Shown one piece after another: positions 16,956 to 26,723 of a DNA stretch of 64,000 nucleotides. The position numbers and the translations under genes were made by a program. Position 1 is the first letter of the stretch. Each line of letters begins with the position of its first letter. The notes under the pieces were generated by a model. It searched no databases and was not told the DNA's origin. It saw only the letters and a program-made list of their open reading frames with translations. Source of the DNA: Neoroseomonas terrae (GTDB lineage Bacteria > Pseudomonadota > Alphaproteobacteria > Acetobacterales > Acetobacteraceae); the NCBI RefSeq assembly GCF_018129025.1, contig NZ_JAAEDI010000005.1, forward strand, positions 124,001-188,000, written 5' to 3'.

Positions 16956-18056
16956 TCAGGATCCGGCGGCGAGGATGCGCCGGAACAGCGGGATTGCCGC
17001 GGCGAGATCGGCGACAGCCACGCATTCGTGTGGGGTATGCGCGGTCCCGATGCCGCCGGGTCCGAGGACCATGCAGGGGGCGAGTTCCTGCAACTCGCTG
17101 GCATCGGTACCATACGGCGCGGTGCGCGCCGCCTGTCCCGTCGCCGCGACACCAAGCGCGATCAGCGGATGGTCCGCCGGGAGTTCCGGCGGTGTGCCCT
17201 CGCGTTTCTCGGTCAGCACGACGCCGGCGCGCGACGCGGCCTCCTTCACCGCAGCCTCGATATCGGCATAGTCGATGTTCCGGCTGCGGCGGAACTTGAT
17301 GCGCGCCGTGGCCCTGGCGACGGTCACGTTCACCGCCGTGCCGTGATTGTCGATGACCAGATTGAAGTCGGAGAAGGGCGGGTCATAGGCGGCGTCATGG
17401 AAGGCGGGGTCGTGGCGCAGCCGCTCGAACACCGTCTTCATCTCGGTCAGAAACGGAATCAGCGACCAGTTGGCGTTCGTGCCCTGCCCAGTCGATGAAT
17501 GAGCCTGCACCCCGCTCGCGACGGCGGTGTATTCGATGTGGCTGCGGTGTCCGCGCACCGGGGAGAGGCCGGTCGGTTCCGCCACCACGATGCCCTTCAG
17601 CCCCAGGGAGCGCGCATAGTCCGACGCCGCCACGGCGCGGGCGCCCTGTTTGCTGGTTTCCTCATCGGTGGTCAGCAGCAGCGTCACGGGCGCATCCGCC
17701 GCCATGCCGCGCGCCGCTACGATGCAGGCGGCGACCGGCCCCTTCATGTCCACGCTCCCGAGCCCGTGCAGCACGCCATCCGCGACGCGCGGCGTCCAGG
17801 GCGGATCGGTCCAGCCTGTCTCCGGCACCGTGTCCATGTGGCCGGACAGGGCATAGCCGCCCTTCGGCCCGCGATGGGCAACCAGCACGCGCTTCGCGAC
17901 GCCGTTCGCGTCGGCATAGTCCACGCGCTCGATTTCGAAGCCGGTCAGCTCGGCCTCGATCCGGTCCGCGACCGGCAGGTTCGAGAGGGAAGAGCGGCTG
18001 TCGATCGCCACCAGATCGGCGGCGAGACGAAGGACGGCGGCGGCATCATCAGGCAT
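16956..18056 (-). CDS. M20-family deacylase/peptidase (ArgE/DapE-like)
   Basis: The 366-residue metalloenzyme shows the M20 metal-binding sequence YALSGHMDTVP (about residue 66), GLGSVDMKGPVAA, the catalytic Glu pair in LLTTDEETSKQG, and the dimerisation-domain stretch SGVQAHSSTGQGTN. Family members remove N-acyl groups or C-terminal residues using two zinc ions. The start at 18056 was chosen because the earlier ATG at 18119 overlaps the divergent gene. It heads an operon with a Bug binding protein. Confidence 0.85.
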   Translation of the reverse strand: MPDDAAAVLRLAADLVAIDSRSSLSNLPVADRIEAELTGFEIERVDYADANGVAKRVLVAHRGPKGGYALSGHMDTVPETGWTDPPWTPRVADGVLHGLGSVDMKGPVAACIVAARGMAADAPVTLLLTTDEETSKQGARAVAASDYARSLGLKGIVVAEPTGLSPVRGHRSHIEYTAVASGVQAHSSTGQGTNANWSLIPFLTEMKTVFERLRHDPAFHDAAYDPPFSDFNLVIDNHGTAVNVTVARATARIKFRRSRNIDYADIEAAVKEAASRAGVVLTEKREGTPPELPADHPLIALGVAATGQAARTAPYGTDASELQELAPCMVLGPGGIGTAHTPHECVAVADLAAAIPLFRRILAAGS

Positions 18057-18108
18057 GCATGCAGCATCCCTTGCCGTGCGGGCCCGGGCAAGCGAGGCTC
18101 CGGCCGCC

Positions 18109-19233
18109 ATGACCGACATTGCTTATCTCGACCCCCGCTCCGACCGCACCTATCCGCTCGACACCCCGCGCTGGTGCGGTGACGGCCAGGCGCCGCTGCT
18201 GCTGACGCCGCTGCCCGGCATCACCCGCGATGCGATCCGCACCGAGGATCGGTCCCTGTGGCGCTATGCCGCCGCGCTGCCCTTCATCCCCGACGACCCG
18301 ATCACGATGGGCGAGGGCTGCACGCCGCTGGTGTCGCGCGTGATCGGCGGTGCCTCGGTGCTGCTGAAATGCGAATGGTTCATGCCGACGGGGTCCTTCA
18401 AGGATCGCGGGGCCTCGGTGATGCTGTCGCTGCTGCGCGCGCAGGGTGTGACCTCGGTGCTGGAGGATTCCTCGGGCAATGGCGGTGCGGCCGTCTCGGC
18501 CTATGCCGCGGCGGGCGGGATGACGGCGACCATCTTCGTGCCCGCCAGCACCTCCCCGGCCAAAACGGTGCAGTCGCGTGCGGCGGGGGCGACCATCCAG
18601 CTCATTCCCGGGTCGCGTCAGGATTGCGCGGATGCGGCGCTCGCGGAATCCGCCCGCATCTTCTACGCCAGCCACAACTGGCATCCGTACTTCCTGCACG
18701 GCACCAAGACGCTCGCCTATGAGCTGTGGGAGGATCTCGGCTTCACGGCACCGGACAACGTCATCGTGCCCTGCGGGGCGGGGTCCAACGTGCTCGGTTG
18801 CGGCATCGGCTTCGACGAGTTGATGCATTCGGGCGCGATCGACCGCCTGCCGCGCATCTTCGCCGCGCAGCCGGCGAATTGCGCGCCGATCGCCCGCGCA
18901 TTCCTGGGCGAGGCACCGGTGCCGCCGCTGCCGACGATCGCCGAAGGCACCGCGATCGCCCAGCCGTTGCGCACCGCCGAGGTGAACGAGGTGCTGTCCG
19001 GCAGCCAGGGCGGCGCGGTGATGCTGTCCGAGGAGGAGATCGCGGCCGCAACGCTCTACCTGGCCCGTACCGGCATCTATGTGGAACCGACCTCGGCCCA
19101 GGCGGCGGCGGCCTTCGCGAAGCTGCTGGAAGCCGGCACCATCCGCGCGGATGAGACGACGGTCGTGGTGCTGACGGGCACCGGGCTGAAATCGACGCCG
19201 CGCATGGCGGAGCTCCTTGGGGTCGCGATCTGA
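18109..19233 (+). CDS. threonine-synthase-like PLP enzyme
   Basis: The 374-residue protein is a fold-type II PLP enzyme. The Schiff-base Lys is in PTGSFKDRGASVMLSLLR (about residue 101), then SSGNGGAAVSAYAA, and the phosphate loop is PCGAGSNVLG. The overall form resembles threonine synthase. Its setting beside an M20 deacylase and an M81 protein suggests a catabolic lyase or deaminase instead, which is inference. It is divergent from the deacylase, 52 bp away. The last base of its stop is the first base of the next gene's ATG. Confidence 0.75.
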   Translation: MTDIAYLDPRSDRTYPLDTPRWCGDGQAPLLLTPLPGITRDAIRTEDRSLWRYAAALPFIPDDPITMGEGCTPLVSRVIGGASVLLKCEWFMPTGSFKDRGASVMLSLLRAQGVTSVLEDSSGNGGAAVSAYAAAGGMTATIFVPASTSPAKTVQSRAAGATIQLIPGSRQDCADAALAESARIFYASHNWHPYFLHGTKTLAYELWEDLGFTAPDNVIVPCGAGSNVLGCGIGFDELMHSGAIDRLPRIFAAQPANCAPIARAFLGEAPVPPLPTIAEGTAIAQPLRTAEVNEVLSGSQGGAVMLSEEEIAAATLYLARTGIYVEPTSAQAAAAFAKLLEAGTIRADETTVVVLTGTGLKSTPRMAELLGVAI

Positions 19234-20738
19234 TGGCGGGCCCGCGCATCGCCCTTCTGGGCTTTTCCATCGAATGCAACCGCTTCGCGCCCATCGCGAC
19301 GCGGGCCGACTTCACCAGCCGGTGTTACCTGGAAGGTGAGGCAATACTGACGGATGCGCGCAGCCCCGCGCCGAGCGCGCTCGCCGAGATGCCCGGCTTC
19401 GTCGCCGACATGGACGCGGCCGGGCCCTGGGAACCCATCCCGATCCTGCTGGCCATGGCGGAACCGAACGGGCCCGTCGATGCCGGCTTCTTCGCGGAAA
19501 TGACGGCGATGTGGCGCGCCGGGCTGGAAGCCGCGAAGGGCAAGGTCGACGGCGTCTATGCCGTGATGCACGGCGCCGGGCTGACGACGGACGACCACGA
19601 CCCGGAAGGCACCATCCAGGCGATGGTGCGCGACATCCTGGGCGACATTCCCTTCGTCGCCTCCTTCGACCTGCACGCCAATGTCTCGGACCGGATGGTC
19701 CAGACTGTCGATGCCTTCGTGGGCTATCGAACGAACCCGCATCTCGACATGCGGGAACGCGGCGCGGAGAGCGCGCAGTTGCTGCGGCGGCTGCTGGCCG
19801 GGGAGCGCTTCCATCGCGGCCATCGGCGCCTGCCGATCGTCTCCCCGCAGACGGCGTTGCTGACGGCGCAGGGACCTTATGCCGAGGTGATCGATCTCGG
19901 GCAGGAACTGGCGGCGAAGGACCCGCGCATCGCCAATGTTTCGGTGATGGCTGGCTTCTCCTATGGCGACACGCCGTTCAACGGCTTTTCCGTCATCACC
20001 ACGGCGACGGAGAAGGATGTCGCGGAGGCGCTCGCGCAGCGCCTGGCGGAGGAAGGCTGGGCGCGGCGGTCGCGCTTCGTGGCCAATCTGACGTCGTTGG
20101 ACGAGGCCGTGCGGCTCGCGAAGGAAAGCCCAAGGCCGCTCGCCTTTGCCGATGTGGCTGACAATCCTGGCGGTGGCGCCAGCGGCAACACGGTCTGGAT
20201 CCTCGAAGCCTTCCATATGGCGAGGGTCGAGAACGCGCTGCTCGGCATGTTGCTGGATGCGCCGCTGGCGGTAGAGGCGCACGGCCTTGGCGTCGGTGCC
20301 CGTTTCACGGCGCGCTTCAACACCGGCATGGCGGCGGATGATCCGTTCAGCCGGCGCTACCAGGCCGAGGCGGTGGTCCGTGCGGTCTCGGACGGCAAGG
20401 TCACCGGCCGGCGCGGCATCTATCGCGGCACGGCGATGACGCTGGGGCGCACCGTCTGCCTGCAGATCGGCGGCATCGCCGTCGTTGTCACGGAGGGCCG
20501 GGCGCAATGCGCGGACCCGGTGTTCTTCGAGCATCTGGGTCTCGACATCGGCGCCGCGCGCGCCGTCGTGGTGAAGTCGCGCGGCCACTTCCGCGGCGGC
20601 TTCGACGAATTCTTCGCGCATGAGCAGATCGTCGAGGTCGATTGCCCCGGCCTGACCTCACCCATCCTGACCCGCTTCGACTGGAAGCACCTGCCGCGGC
20701 CGGTCCTGCCCATCGACGCGGCGGCGCGCTGGCCGTAG
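19233..20738 (+). CDS. M81-family metallopeptidase, MlrC-like
   Basis: The 501-residue protein matches the microcystinase C (MlrC/M81) family in length. Conserved metal-site elements are visible: HGAGLTTDDHDPEG (about residue 112), FDLHANVSDRM and GYRTNPHLDMRERG. The C-terminal half has DNPGGGASGNTVWIL. MlrC cleaves linear microcystin fragments, but most relatives in soil bacteria have unknown substrates. Its ATG overlaps the TGA of the threonine-synthase-like gene by one base, so the two are probably translated together. Confidence 0.85.
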   Translation: MAGPRIALLGFSIECNRFAPIATRADFTSRCYLEGEAILTDARSPAPSALAEMPGFVADMDAAGPWEPIPILLAMAEPNGPVDAGFFAEMTAMWRAGLEAAKGKVDGVYAVMHGAGLTTDDHDPEGTIQAMVRDILGDIPFVASFDLHANVSDRMVQTVDAFVGYRTNPHLDMRERGAESAQLLRRLLAGERFHRGHRRLPIVSPQTALLTAQGPYAEVIDLGQELAAKDPRIANVSVMAGFSYGDTPFNGFSVITTATEKDVAEALAQRLAEEGWARRSRFVANLTSLDEAVRLAKESPRPLAFADVADNPGGGASGNTVWILEAFHMARVENALLGMLLDAPLAVEAHGLGVGARFTARFNTGMAADDPFSRRYQAEAVVRAVSDGKVTGRRGIYRGTAMTLGRTVCLQIGGIAVVVTEGRAQCADPVFFEHLGLDIGAARAVVVKSRGHFRGGFDEFFAHEQIVEVDCPGLTSPILTRFDWKHLPRPVLPIDAAARWP

Positions 20739-20775
20739 AGACAATCCGCACGCCACCCCTATCGGGAGACGCCCC

Positions 20776-21228
20776 TTGCGCCGCAAACTGCTGGTCCTGA
20801 CGCTGCTCGCGAGCCTGCCGATCGAGGCCCAGGCGGACCGCGCCTTCTGCCAGGGGCTGCAGGGCCTGGTCGCCGCGGCGCAAAGCCGCTTCGACTGGCT
20901 GCCCACGACCGGCCGCAACATCCCCGGTTCCATCGAGGAACGGCGCGGGGTGGTGCAGAACCACGTCGGCGGCGAGCCGCATGGCGTCTACTACGCCGTG
21001 ATGTACCGCCATGACGGCAACACCGGCGCGCATGAGCGCTTCGCCGCCCTGCAGCATGAGATCGGCGCATGCCTGTCCGGAGCGTCGTTCCTTGGCGTGA
21101 CGCAGGGCCAGGGCAATGCTCAGGCGAACTGGCAGACGCAGTATGCGCGGGTCGGCCTGCGCCGTGCGGATGGCGATGGCGAGTTGCCGCAATCGCTCGT
21201 GGAACTCTCCGTCGCCTCCCGCTGGTAA
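20776..21228 (+). CDS. small secreted protein, unknown function
   Basis: The 150-residue product has a signal peptide (RRKLLVLTLLASLPIEAQA) and a mature part with two Cys (AFCQGLQ and EIGACLSGAS), which may form a disulfide. The start is a TTG at 20776 preceded by GGGAGA. No family is recognised. It sits between the M81 and D-threonine-aldolase-like genes, eight bases before the latter, so it is likely part of this operon. Confidence 0.6.
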   Translation: MRRKLLVLTLLASLPIEAQADRAFCQGLQGLVAAAQSRFDWLPTTGRNIPGSIEERRGVVQNHVGGEPHGVYYAVMYRHDGNTGAHERFAALQHEIGACLSGASFLGVTQGQGNAQANWQTQYARVGLRRADGDGELPQSLVELSVASRW

Positions 21229-21235
21229 ATCCGAC

Positions 21236-22342
21236 ATGACCCTCGACGACCTGCCGACGCCCTGCCTGGTTCTCGATCTCGGCATCCTGAAGGCCAATCT
21301 TGCGCGCATGCAGGCCGCCGTGGCGCGGCATCCCGGCCTGACGCTGCGGCCGCATATGAAGACCGCGAAGTCGCTGGCGGTGGCGGATCTCGCCGCGCCG
21401 GGCAAGGGGCCCATCACCGTCAGCACGGTCGCCGAGGCGCGCTACTTCGCCGGTGGCGGCTTCAACGACCAGATCTACGCCGTGGGCATCACGCCGGCGA
21501 AGCTCGACGCCATCGCCGCGCTGAATGCGCAGGGCGCGGATGTGAAGGTGATTACCGACGACCTCGATGTCGCGGCCGCCATCGCCGCCCATCAGGGCCG
21601 ACTGCGTGCGCTGGTCGAGGTGGATTGCGGCGAGGGCCGCGGCGGTGTCACGCCTGACGGTGAACTGCTGACCGAGATCGCCGGTCGGCTGGGCGCGCGT
21701 TGCGTCGGGGTGATGACGCATGCGGGGCATTCCTACAACGAGCGCAGCATACCCGGCGTCGCGGCCGTGGCCGAGACGGAGCATCGCGGCGCAGCGCTTG
21801 CTGCCGAACGCCTGCGCGCCGCGGGCATCGCTGTCGAGGTCGTCTCGCTCGGATCCTCCCCCACCGCGCTGTACGGCAAGGACATGGCAGGCATCACGGA
21901 TGTCCGTGCCGGCGTCTACATGTTCGGGGACCTGTTCCAGGGACAGATCGGCACGCATGGCATGGGCGACATTGCCGTGACGGTCCTATCCGCCGTCACC
22001 GGCCGCAAGCCCGACCGCAATGCGGTGCTGGTGGATGCAGGCGCCATCGCGCTGTCGAAGGACCGGTCCACCGAGAAGGCACCGAAGGACTACGGCTTCG
22101 GCCTGATGCTCGACAGCGACGGCAAGCCTGCCTTCGGCGAAGCCATCGTCGCCCGCACCCATCAGGAGCATGGGGAGGTCCGCGGCGATCGCGCATTGCC
22201 GTTCGACCGGCTGCCGATCGGCGCGCTGGTGCGCATCGCACCGAACCACACCTGCCTGACGGTCGCGGCGCATGACCGCTACTACGTCGTGGACGGGTCG
22301 CGCGACGTGATCGCGACCTGGGATCGTGTGAACGGCTGGTGA
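21236..22342 (+). CDS. D-threonine aldolase/D-serine dehydratase-like PLP enzyme
   Basis: The 368-residue protein begins DLPTPCLVLDLGILKANLAR and has the Schiff-base Lys in LRPHMKTAKS (about residue 42), as in fold-type III alanine-racemase-like enzymes of the DSD1/DTA family. Near the C-terminus PNHTCLT holds the His and Cys that bind the divalent metal in this family. Enzymes of this type cleave D-threo-3-hydroxy amino acids or dehydrate D-serine or D-hydroxyaspartate. With the neighbouring peptidases this fits breakdown of a D- or hydroxy-amino-acid-containing compound. Confidence 0.85.
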   Translation: MTLDDLPTPCLVLDLGILKANLARMQAAVARHPGLTLRPHMKTAKSLAVADLAAPGKGPITVSTVAEARYFAGGGFNDQIYAVGITPAKLDAIAALNAQGADVKVITDDLDVAAAIAAHQGRLRALVEVDCGEGRGGVTPDGELLTEIAGRLGARCVGVMTHAGHSYNERSIPGVAAVAETEHRGAALAAERLRAAGIAVEVVSLGSSPTALYGKDMAGITDVRAGVYMFGDLFQGQIGTHGMGDIAVTVLSAVTGRKPDRNAVLVDAGAIALSKDRSTEKAPKDYGFGLMLDSDGKPAFGEAIVARTHQEHGEVRGDRALPFDRLPIGALVRIAPNHTCLTVAAHDRYYVVDGSRDVIATWDRVNGW

Positions 22343-22460
22343 GCCAGCGGGCGGCCATGCCGCCAGCACATGTCGGGATCGAATCCAGCCCGGCCGCACC
22401 CCCCTTGCCGGCGGCCCGCCCCCCTGCGATGCACGACCGACGCTGAAGGAGATCCGCGCC

Positions 22461-23162
22461 ATGGCCCTGACACCTGCCCAGAAGACCGCCCTCGAAGGCG
22501 TCTGCACCGCGACGCTGACCACGGTCCTGCTCAAGAAGGGCGTGCGCTTCTGCTACATCGCCGGGTCCCGGCCGATCGTGCCGGGCCAGGCGAAGCGCAT
22601 CGTCGGCCCCGCCTTCACCCTGCGCTTCACCCCGACGCGCGAGGATCTAGCGACGGTCGATTCCTGGTCCTCCCCGCGCTCCACCCGCGCCGCCATCGAA
22701 GAGATGCCGGAGGGCTGCGTCGCCGTTGCTGACGCGATGGCCTCGACCGCCGCCGGCATCTTCGGCGACATCCTCTGCGCCCGCATGGCGAAGAAGGGCG
22801 TGGCCGGCCTCGTGACCGACGGCGTGCTGCGTGACGGCGCGGGCGTGATCGGCACCGGCCTGCCGGTGTTCTGCCAGGGCTATGTCGCGCCGGCCTCGGT
22901 CGCCGCGCTGAACTTCGTGGGCTGGCAGGAGACGATCGGCTGCGGCGGCGTCACCGTCATTCCGGGCGACATCATCGTGGCCGACATGGACGGCGCGGTG
23001 GTGATCCCGGCGGCGCTGCTGGACGCGGTGGTGGAAGCCGCGGTCGAGCAGGAGCGGCTGGAAGCCTGGATCATGACCGAGGTCGATCGCGGGGTGCCGC
23101 TGCCCGGCCTGTATCCGCCGAATGCGGAGACGAAGGCGCGGTACGAGGCGACGCGGAAGTAG
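22461..23162 (+). CDS. RraA/HMG-aldolase-like family protein
   Basis: The 233-residue protein shows GDILCARMAKKGVAGLVTDG followed by LRD, the metal- and substrate-binding region of the RraA / 4-hydroxy-4-methyl-2-oxoglutarate aldolase superfamily. VIPGDIIVADMDGAVVIP follows. Members with this loop cleave 4-hydroxy-2-oxo acids using Mg2+. In a catabolic block a lyase role is more likely than RNase E inhibition. It has a good AAGGAG 14 bases before the ATG. It is the last gene of the block and is followed by a paired-hairpin element. Confidence 0.8.
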   Translation: MALTPAQKTALEGVCTATLTTVLLKKGVRFCYIAGSRPIVPGQAKRIVGPAFTLRFTPTREDLATVDSWSSPRSTRAAIEEMPEGCVAVADAMASTAAGIFGDILCARMAKKGVAGLVTDGVLRDGAGVIGTGLPVFCQGYVAPASVAALNFVGWQETIGCGGVTVIPGDIIVADMDGAVVIPAALLDAVVEAAVEQERLEAWIMTEVDRGVPLPGLYPPNAETKARYEATRK

Positions 23163-23192
23163 GTTACTCGTCCCAGGGCGTGGGGGACGGAA

Positions 23193-23280
23193 CCGGGAGG
23201 GGCGCCGCCCCTCCCGGACCCTCCCCGCCAAAGGCCGAAGGGCCTTTGGAAACCTCCATCGGGCGCCGGGCGTGGCAGGC
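23193..23280 (+). repeat. paired-hairpin intergenic element, copy B (type I)
   Basis: Hairpin 1 is CCGGGAGGGGC (23193-23203), loop GCC, GCCCCTCCCGG (23207-23217). Hairpin 2 is CCAAAGGCC (23228-23236), loop GAAG, GGCCTTTGG (23241-23249). The tail AAACCTCCA and a GGGCGCCGGGCGTG stretch follow. It starts 31 bp after the RraA-like stop, in sense orientation. Confidence 0.75.
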
Positions 23281-23441
23281 GGGCTTCCAGCAACAGAACA
23301 GTTCTTGTGCTCGGTGGCTGGGGGCTTTTCCGGGCGCCGGGCAACGCCAGGTCAAGGTTTCCCCGCTCCGCCCGTCGGCCGCGCAAGCTGAGGCAGAGCC
23401 CCAACGGCAGCCTCAGGGTAAAGCCCTTCGGGCCTCAAGCT

Positions 23442-23468
23442 CCGGAGCGAGGCACAGCCCCGCTCCGG
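23442..23468 (-). terminator. hairpin at the 3' end of pckA
   Basis: CCGGAGCG (23442-23449) pairs with CGCTCCGG (23461-23468) across an 11-base loop, 6 bp past the pckA stop. No T-run follows. The rest of the gap (about 23281-23441) holds short GC-rich hairpins but no gene. Confidence 0.4.
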
Positions 23469-23474
23469 CACACG

Positions 23475-25070
23475 TCACGCCGCCGTACGGATCGCCGCCG
23501 CCTTCACATCGTCGCCAACCGCGCCGGCGAAGGTCGCGAAGTTCTTCTCGAACAGTCCGACGAGATTGGCGGCGGTCCGGTCGTAGGCCGTCTTGTCGGC
23601 CCAGGCTTCGCGCGGGTTCAGCACCTCGGCCGGGATGCCCGGCACGGCCTTCGGCATCATCAGCCCGAAGAAGGGGTCGCGGACGAATTCCACCTTCGCC
23701 AGCGAGCCATCGAGCGCAGCGCGCAGCAGCGCGCGCGTCACCTTGATCGACATGCGTGATCCGGTGCCGTAGGCGCCGCCCGACCAGCCGGTATTCACCA
23801 GCCAGCAATCCGCGCCGTGCTTCGCGATCAGGTCCTGCAGCATGCGGCCGTAGACTTCCGGATGCCGGGGCAGGAACGGCGCGCCGAAGCAGGTGGAGAA
23901 GGTCGCCTGCGGTTCCTTGCCCAGGCCCTTCTCCGTGCCGGCGACGCGCGCGGTGTAGCCGGACAGGAAGTGGTACATTGCCTGGGCGGCCGACAGCTTG
24001 CTGATCGGCGGCAGCACGCCGAAGGCGTCCGCGGTCAGCATCACCACGTTCTTCGGCAGGCCGGCCGTGCCGGTCTCCACGGTGTTCGGGATGTAATGGA
24101 TCGGGTAGCAGGACCGGGTGTTCTCGGTCAGCGACCCGTCGTCGAGGTCGACGACGCCATCCGCATCGGCGACGACGTTCTCAAGGACCGTGCCGAAGCG
24201 GTGGGTCGCGGACCAGATCTGCGGCTCGGCATCCTGGGACAGCTTGATGACCTTGGCGTAGCAGCCGCCTTCGAAGTTGAAGACGCCGGTATCCGACCAG
24301 CCATGCTCGTCGTCGCCGATCAGCGCGCGGTCGGGGTCGGAGGACAGGGTCGTCTTGCCGGTGCCGGACAGGCCAAAGAACAGCGCGACATCCCGGTCGC
24401 GGCCGACATTGGCGCTGCAATGCATCGGCAGCACGCCGCCCGCGGGCAGCAGCCAGTTCATGACGGTGAAGATCGATTTCTTGATCTCGCCGGCATAGGA
24501 CGTGCCGGCGATCAGGATCGTCTTCGTGGCGAGCGACAACGCGATGACGGTGCTGCTGCGGCAGCCGTCGATGGTGGCGTCGGCCTCGAATTCCGGGGCG
24601 TGCAGGATGGTCCAGTCAGGGGCGAAGCCGTTCAACGCATCCTTCGCAGGGCGGATGAACATGTTGCGCGCGAACAGCGCATGCCACGCATTGGTCGTGA
24701 CCAGGCGCACGCGAATCTGGTGCGCAGTGTCGGCGCCGGCATGCAGGTCCTGGGTGAACAGTTCCGCCTTCTGGCCGAGATAGGCGCGCACCTTGGCGGC
24801 CAGTCCGGCGAACTTATCCGCGGGCAGCTTCTGATTGATCTTGCCCCACCAGACCGCCTCGGTCGTTTCGGGCTCATCGACCACGAACTTGTCCTGCACC
24901 GAGCGGCCGGTGTGCTGGCCGGTGACCGCGATGAAGGCGCCGTCCGCGGACAGCCGGCCCTCCCCGCGCCGAAGCGCCTGGGCGACCAGGACCGGAGCCG
25001 TCAGGTTTGCGTGAACCTCCCCGCTCGGGGAAACGCCGGTGCCGGCGAGGGCGGGGTTCTGGGAAGACAT
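23475..25070 (-). CDS. pckA: phosphoenolpyruvate carboxykinase (ATP)
   Basis: The 531-residue enzyme converts oxaloacetate and ATP to phosphoenolpyruvate, the first step of gluconeogenesis. Visible signatures are ALFFGLSGTGKTTLSSDP (P-loop), IGDDEHGWSD, FNFEGGCYAKVIKLS and TGWSGGAYGTGSRM. The ATG at 25070 gives the normal N-terminus. Its product is the phosphoryl donor for enzyme I of the nearby relay, and in rhizobia pckA is adjacent to and controlled by ChvI. Here a HugZ-like gene lies between it and chvI. Confidence 0.96.
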   Translation of the reverse strand: MSSQNPALAGTGVSPSGEVHANLTAPVLVAQALRRGEGRLSADGAFIAVTGQHTGRSVQDKFVVDEPETTEAVWWGKINQKLPADKFAGLAAKVRAYLGQKAELFTQDLHAGADTAHQIRVRLVTTNAWHALFARNMFIRPAKDALNGFAPDWTILHAPEFEADATIDGCRSSTVIALSLATKTILIAGTSYAGEIKKSIFTVMNWLLPAGGVLPMHCSANVGRDRDVALFFGLSGTGKTTLSSDPDRALIGDDEHGWSDTGVFNFEGGCYAKVIKLSQDAEPQIWSATHRFGTVLENVVADADGVVDLDDGSLTENTRSCYPIHYIPNTVETGTAGLPKNVVMLTADAFGVLPPISKLSAAQAMYHFLSGYTARVAGTEKGLGKEPQATFSTCFGAPFLPRHPEVYGRMLQDLIAKHGADCWLVNTGWSGGAYGTGSRMSIKVTRALLRAALDGSLAKVEFVRDPFFGLMMPKAVPGIPAEVLNPREAWADKTAYDRTAANLVGLFEKNFATFAGAVGDDVKAAAIRTAA

Positions 25071-25163
25071 CGGGGGCCACTCTCCTGGGGTCACGTCGCG
25101 GTTCGGTGACAGAGCCGTTTCAGTGCCCCTGGCGGCAAAATTGCGGCGGAACACCGCCACTTC

Positions 25164-25892
25164 TCAGCCGCCCAGGCGCGCCCGCCCCTCCCGCGCCGCG
25201 CGGATCAGGGCCGCGCGAACACCGTCCGAATCGCTTACCTTCGCTAAGAACGCAAGACGAACCGTTTGGTTACTATCCGAGATGTCACAGCCATCGACGT
25301 CGACCCCGACCATGCGCCAGCCGCCGGAGCCCCCACCAAGCAGGCCCTGCGCGATCGCAGCCACCGCATCGGCGTGGTCGCGGTTCATGTGCTCGATGAT
25401 GTGGGGCTCTGCGGCGAGGATGGCAGCGACCGCAACGGGATCCGGAGCAAGCTCGCTCGCTTTGATCCTCTCCGCCCGAGCGAACCCGCCAACATGCAGC
25501 GCGCCGCCGATTCGCACCCGCCAAAGGCTGAAATCGGCGAAATCGGCATAGAGTGCGGCATAGGGGTGACGCGCCAGCCACCGGGCCTTCAGCGCGGGCG
25601 CCTCCGAATCCGGCACCCGCTCGGCGAGGCCCGTGACGGTGACGCGCGGGGCCGTTTGGGGGTTCGGGCCGTCGGCGGGGCCGGTGAACAGCAGCGCGCA
25701 ACGTGGCTCGGCCGCGAGCTGCCGCGTATGCGCCGACAGGCTGGACAGCCACAGCAGCGGCGACAGGTCGGGCGCCGGGGCCGGGGTAACGAGGCTGGCG
25801 AAGGGCTGCCCCTCGGCTGAGGAGGCGAGGGTCGCTTCCCGTCCGCCGCGGATCAGGGTGGTGGCCTCGCGAATGCCGTCCTGCGATGCCAT
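25164..25892 (-). CDS. HugZ-like heme-utilisation/FMN-binding split-barrel protein
   Basis: The 242-residue protein has an N-terminal pyridoxamine-oxidase-like split barrel ([38 protein letters not shown]) and a C-terminal DUF2470 domain with [15 protein letters not shown] near residue 169. This pairing is found in HugZ-type heme-degrading proteins. The start at 25892 was chosen because the region before it is the promoter space shared with chvI, which is divergent. Confidence 0.8.
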   Translation of the reverse strand: MASQDGIREATTLIRGGREATLASSAEGQPFASLVTPAPAPDLSPLLWLSSLSAHTRQLAAEPRCALLFTGPADGPNPQTAPRVTVTGLAERVPDSEAPALKARWLARHPYAALYADFADFSLWRVRIGGALHVGGFARAERIKASELAPDPVAVAAILAAEPHIIEHMNRDHADAVAAIAQGLLGGGSGGWRMVGVDVDGCDISDSNQTVRLAFLAKVSDSDGVRAALIRAAREGRARLGG

Positions 25893-25998
25893 GTCTTCCC
25901 CCGGCCCGTCTCGTGCCACAATCGGGCGCGAAACTGTCCCGACACCAGCCGCTGCGCAACCCGCGGGCCCGAACCGGGCTCGAGTACCGGAAAGACAC

Positions 25999-26700
25999 AT
26001 GGCCCAGACCATCGCCCTCGTGGATGACGACCGCAACATCCTGACCAGCGTGCAGATGACGCTGGAGGCGGAGGGCTATTCCGTCCGCACCTTCACCGAT
26101 GGCGAGAGCGCGCTGCAGGGCCTGATGTCGAAGCCAGCCGACCTTGCCGTGCTCGACATCAAGATGCCGCGGATGGACGGCATGGAACTGCTCCAGCGCC
26201 TGCGCCAGCGCTCCAACATGCCGGTGGTCTTCCTCACCTCGAAGGATGAGGAAGTGGATGAGCTGATGGGCCTGCGGCTCGGTGCCGACGACTACATCAC
26301 CAAGCCGTTCAGCCAGCGCCTGCTGCTGGAGCGCATCCGCGCCCTGCTGCGCCGCAACGAAGCATCGCGCGCCGAGGGCTCCGGCGCCCCGCCGGGCGGC
26401 GTCATCGCCCGCGGCGACCTGGTGCTGGATGAGACGAAGCACACCTGCGTCTGGCGCGGGAAGCAGGTGCAGCTGACGGTCACGGAATTCCTGCTGGTGA
26501 AGGCGCTCGCCGTGCGTCCCGGCATGGTGAAGAACCGCGACCAGCTTATCGATGCCGCCTATGGGGAGAACATTTATGTCGATGACCGCACCATCGACAG
26601 CCACGTGAAGCGCATTCGCAAGAAGTTCCGGCAGACGGATACGGAGTTCGACCAGATCGAGACGCTGTACGGCATCGGGTATCGCTACAAGGAGGCCTGA
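25999..26700 (+). CDS. chvI: response regulator ChvI
   Basis: The 233-residue protein has a receiver domain with the acidic pocket ALVDDDRN (residues 6-13), the phosphorylated Asp in [12 protein letters not shown] (about residue 54), and the Lys in DDYITKPFS. An OmpR-type winged-helix DNA-binding domain with [14 protein letters not shown] and [14 protein letters not shown] follows. ChvI with ChvG controls envelope, acid and carbon responses in alphaproteobacteria. It is divergent from the HugZ-like gene. Unlike the usual layout, its sensor kinase does not follow directly: a small membrane-protein gene intervenes. Confidence 0.92.
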   Translation: MAQTIALVDDDRNILTSVQMTLEAEGYSVRTFTDGESALQGLMSKPADLAVLDIKMPRMDGMELLQRLRQRSNMPVVFLTSKDEEVDELMGLRLGADDYITKPFSQRLLLERIRALLRRNEASRAEGSGAPPGGVIARGDLVLDETKHTCVWRGKQVQLTVTEFLLVKALAVRPGMVKNRDQLIDAAYGENIYVDDRTIDSHVKRIRKKFRQTDTEFDQIETLYGIGYRYKEA

Positions 26701-26723
26701 AACCCTGGCCGGGGCATTCGGTG

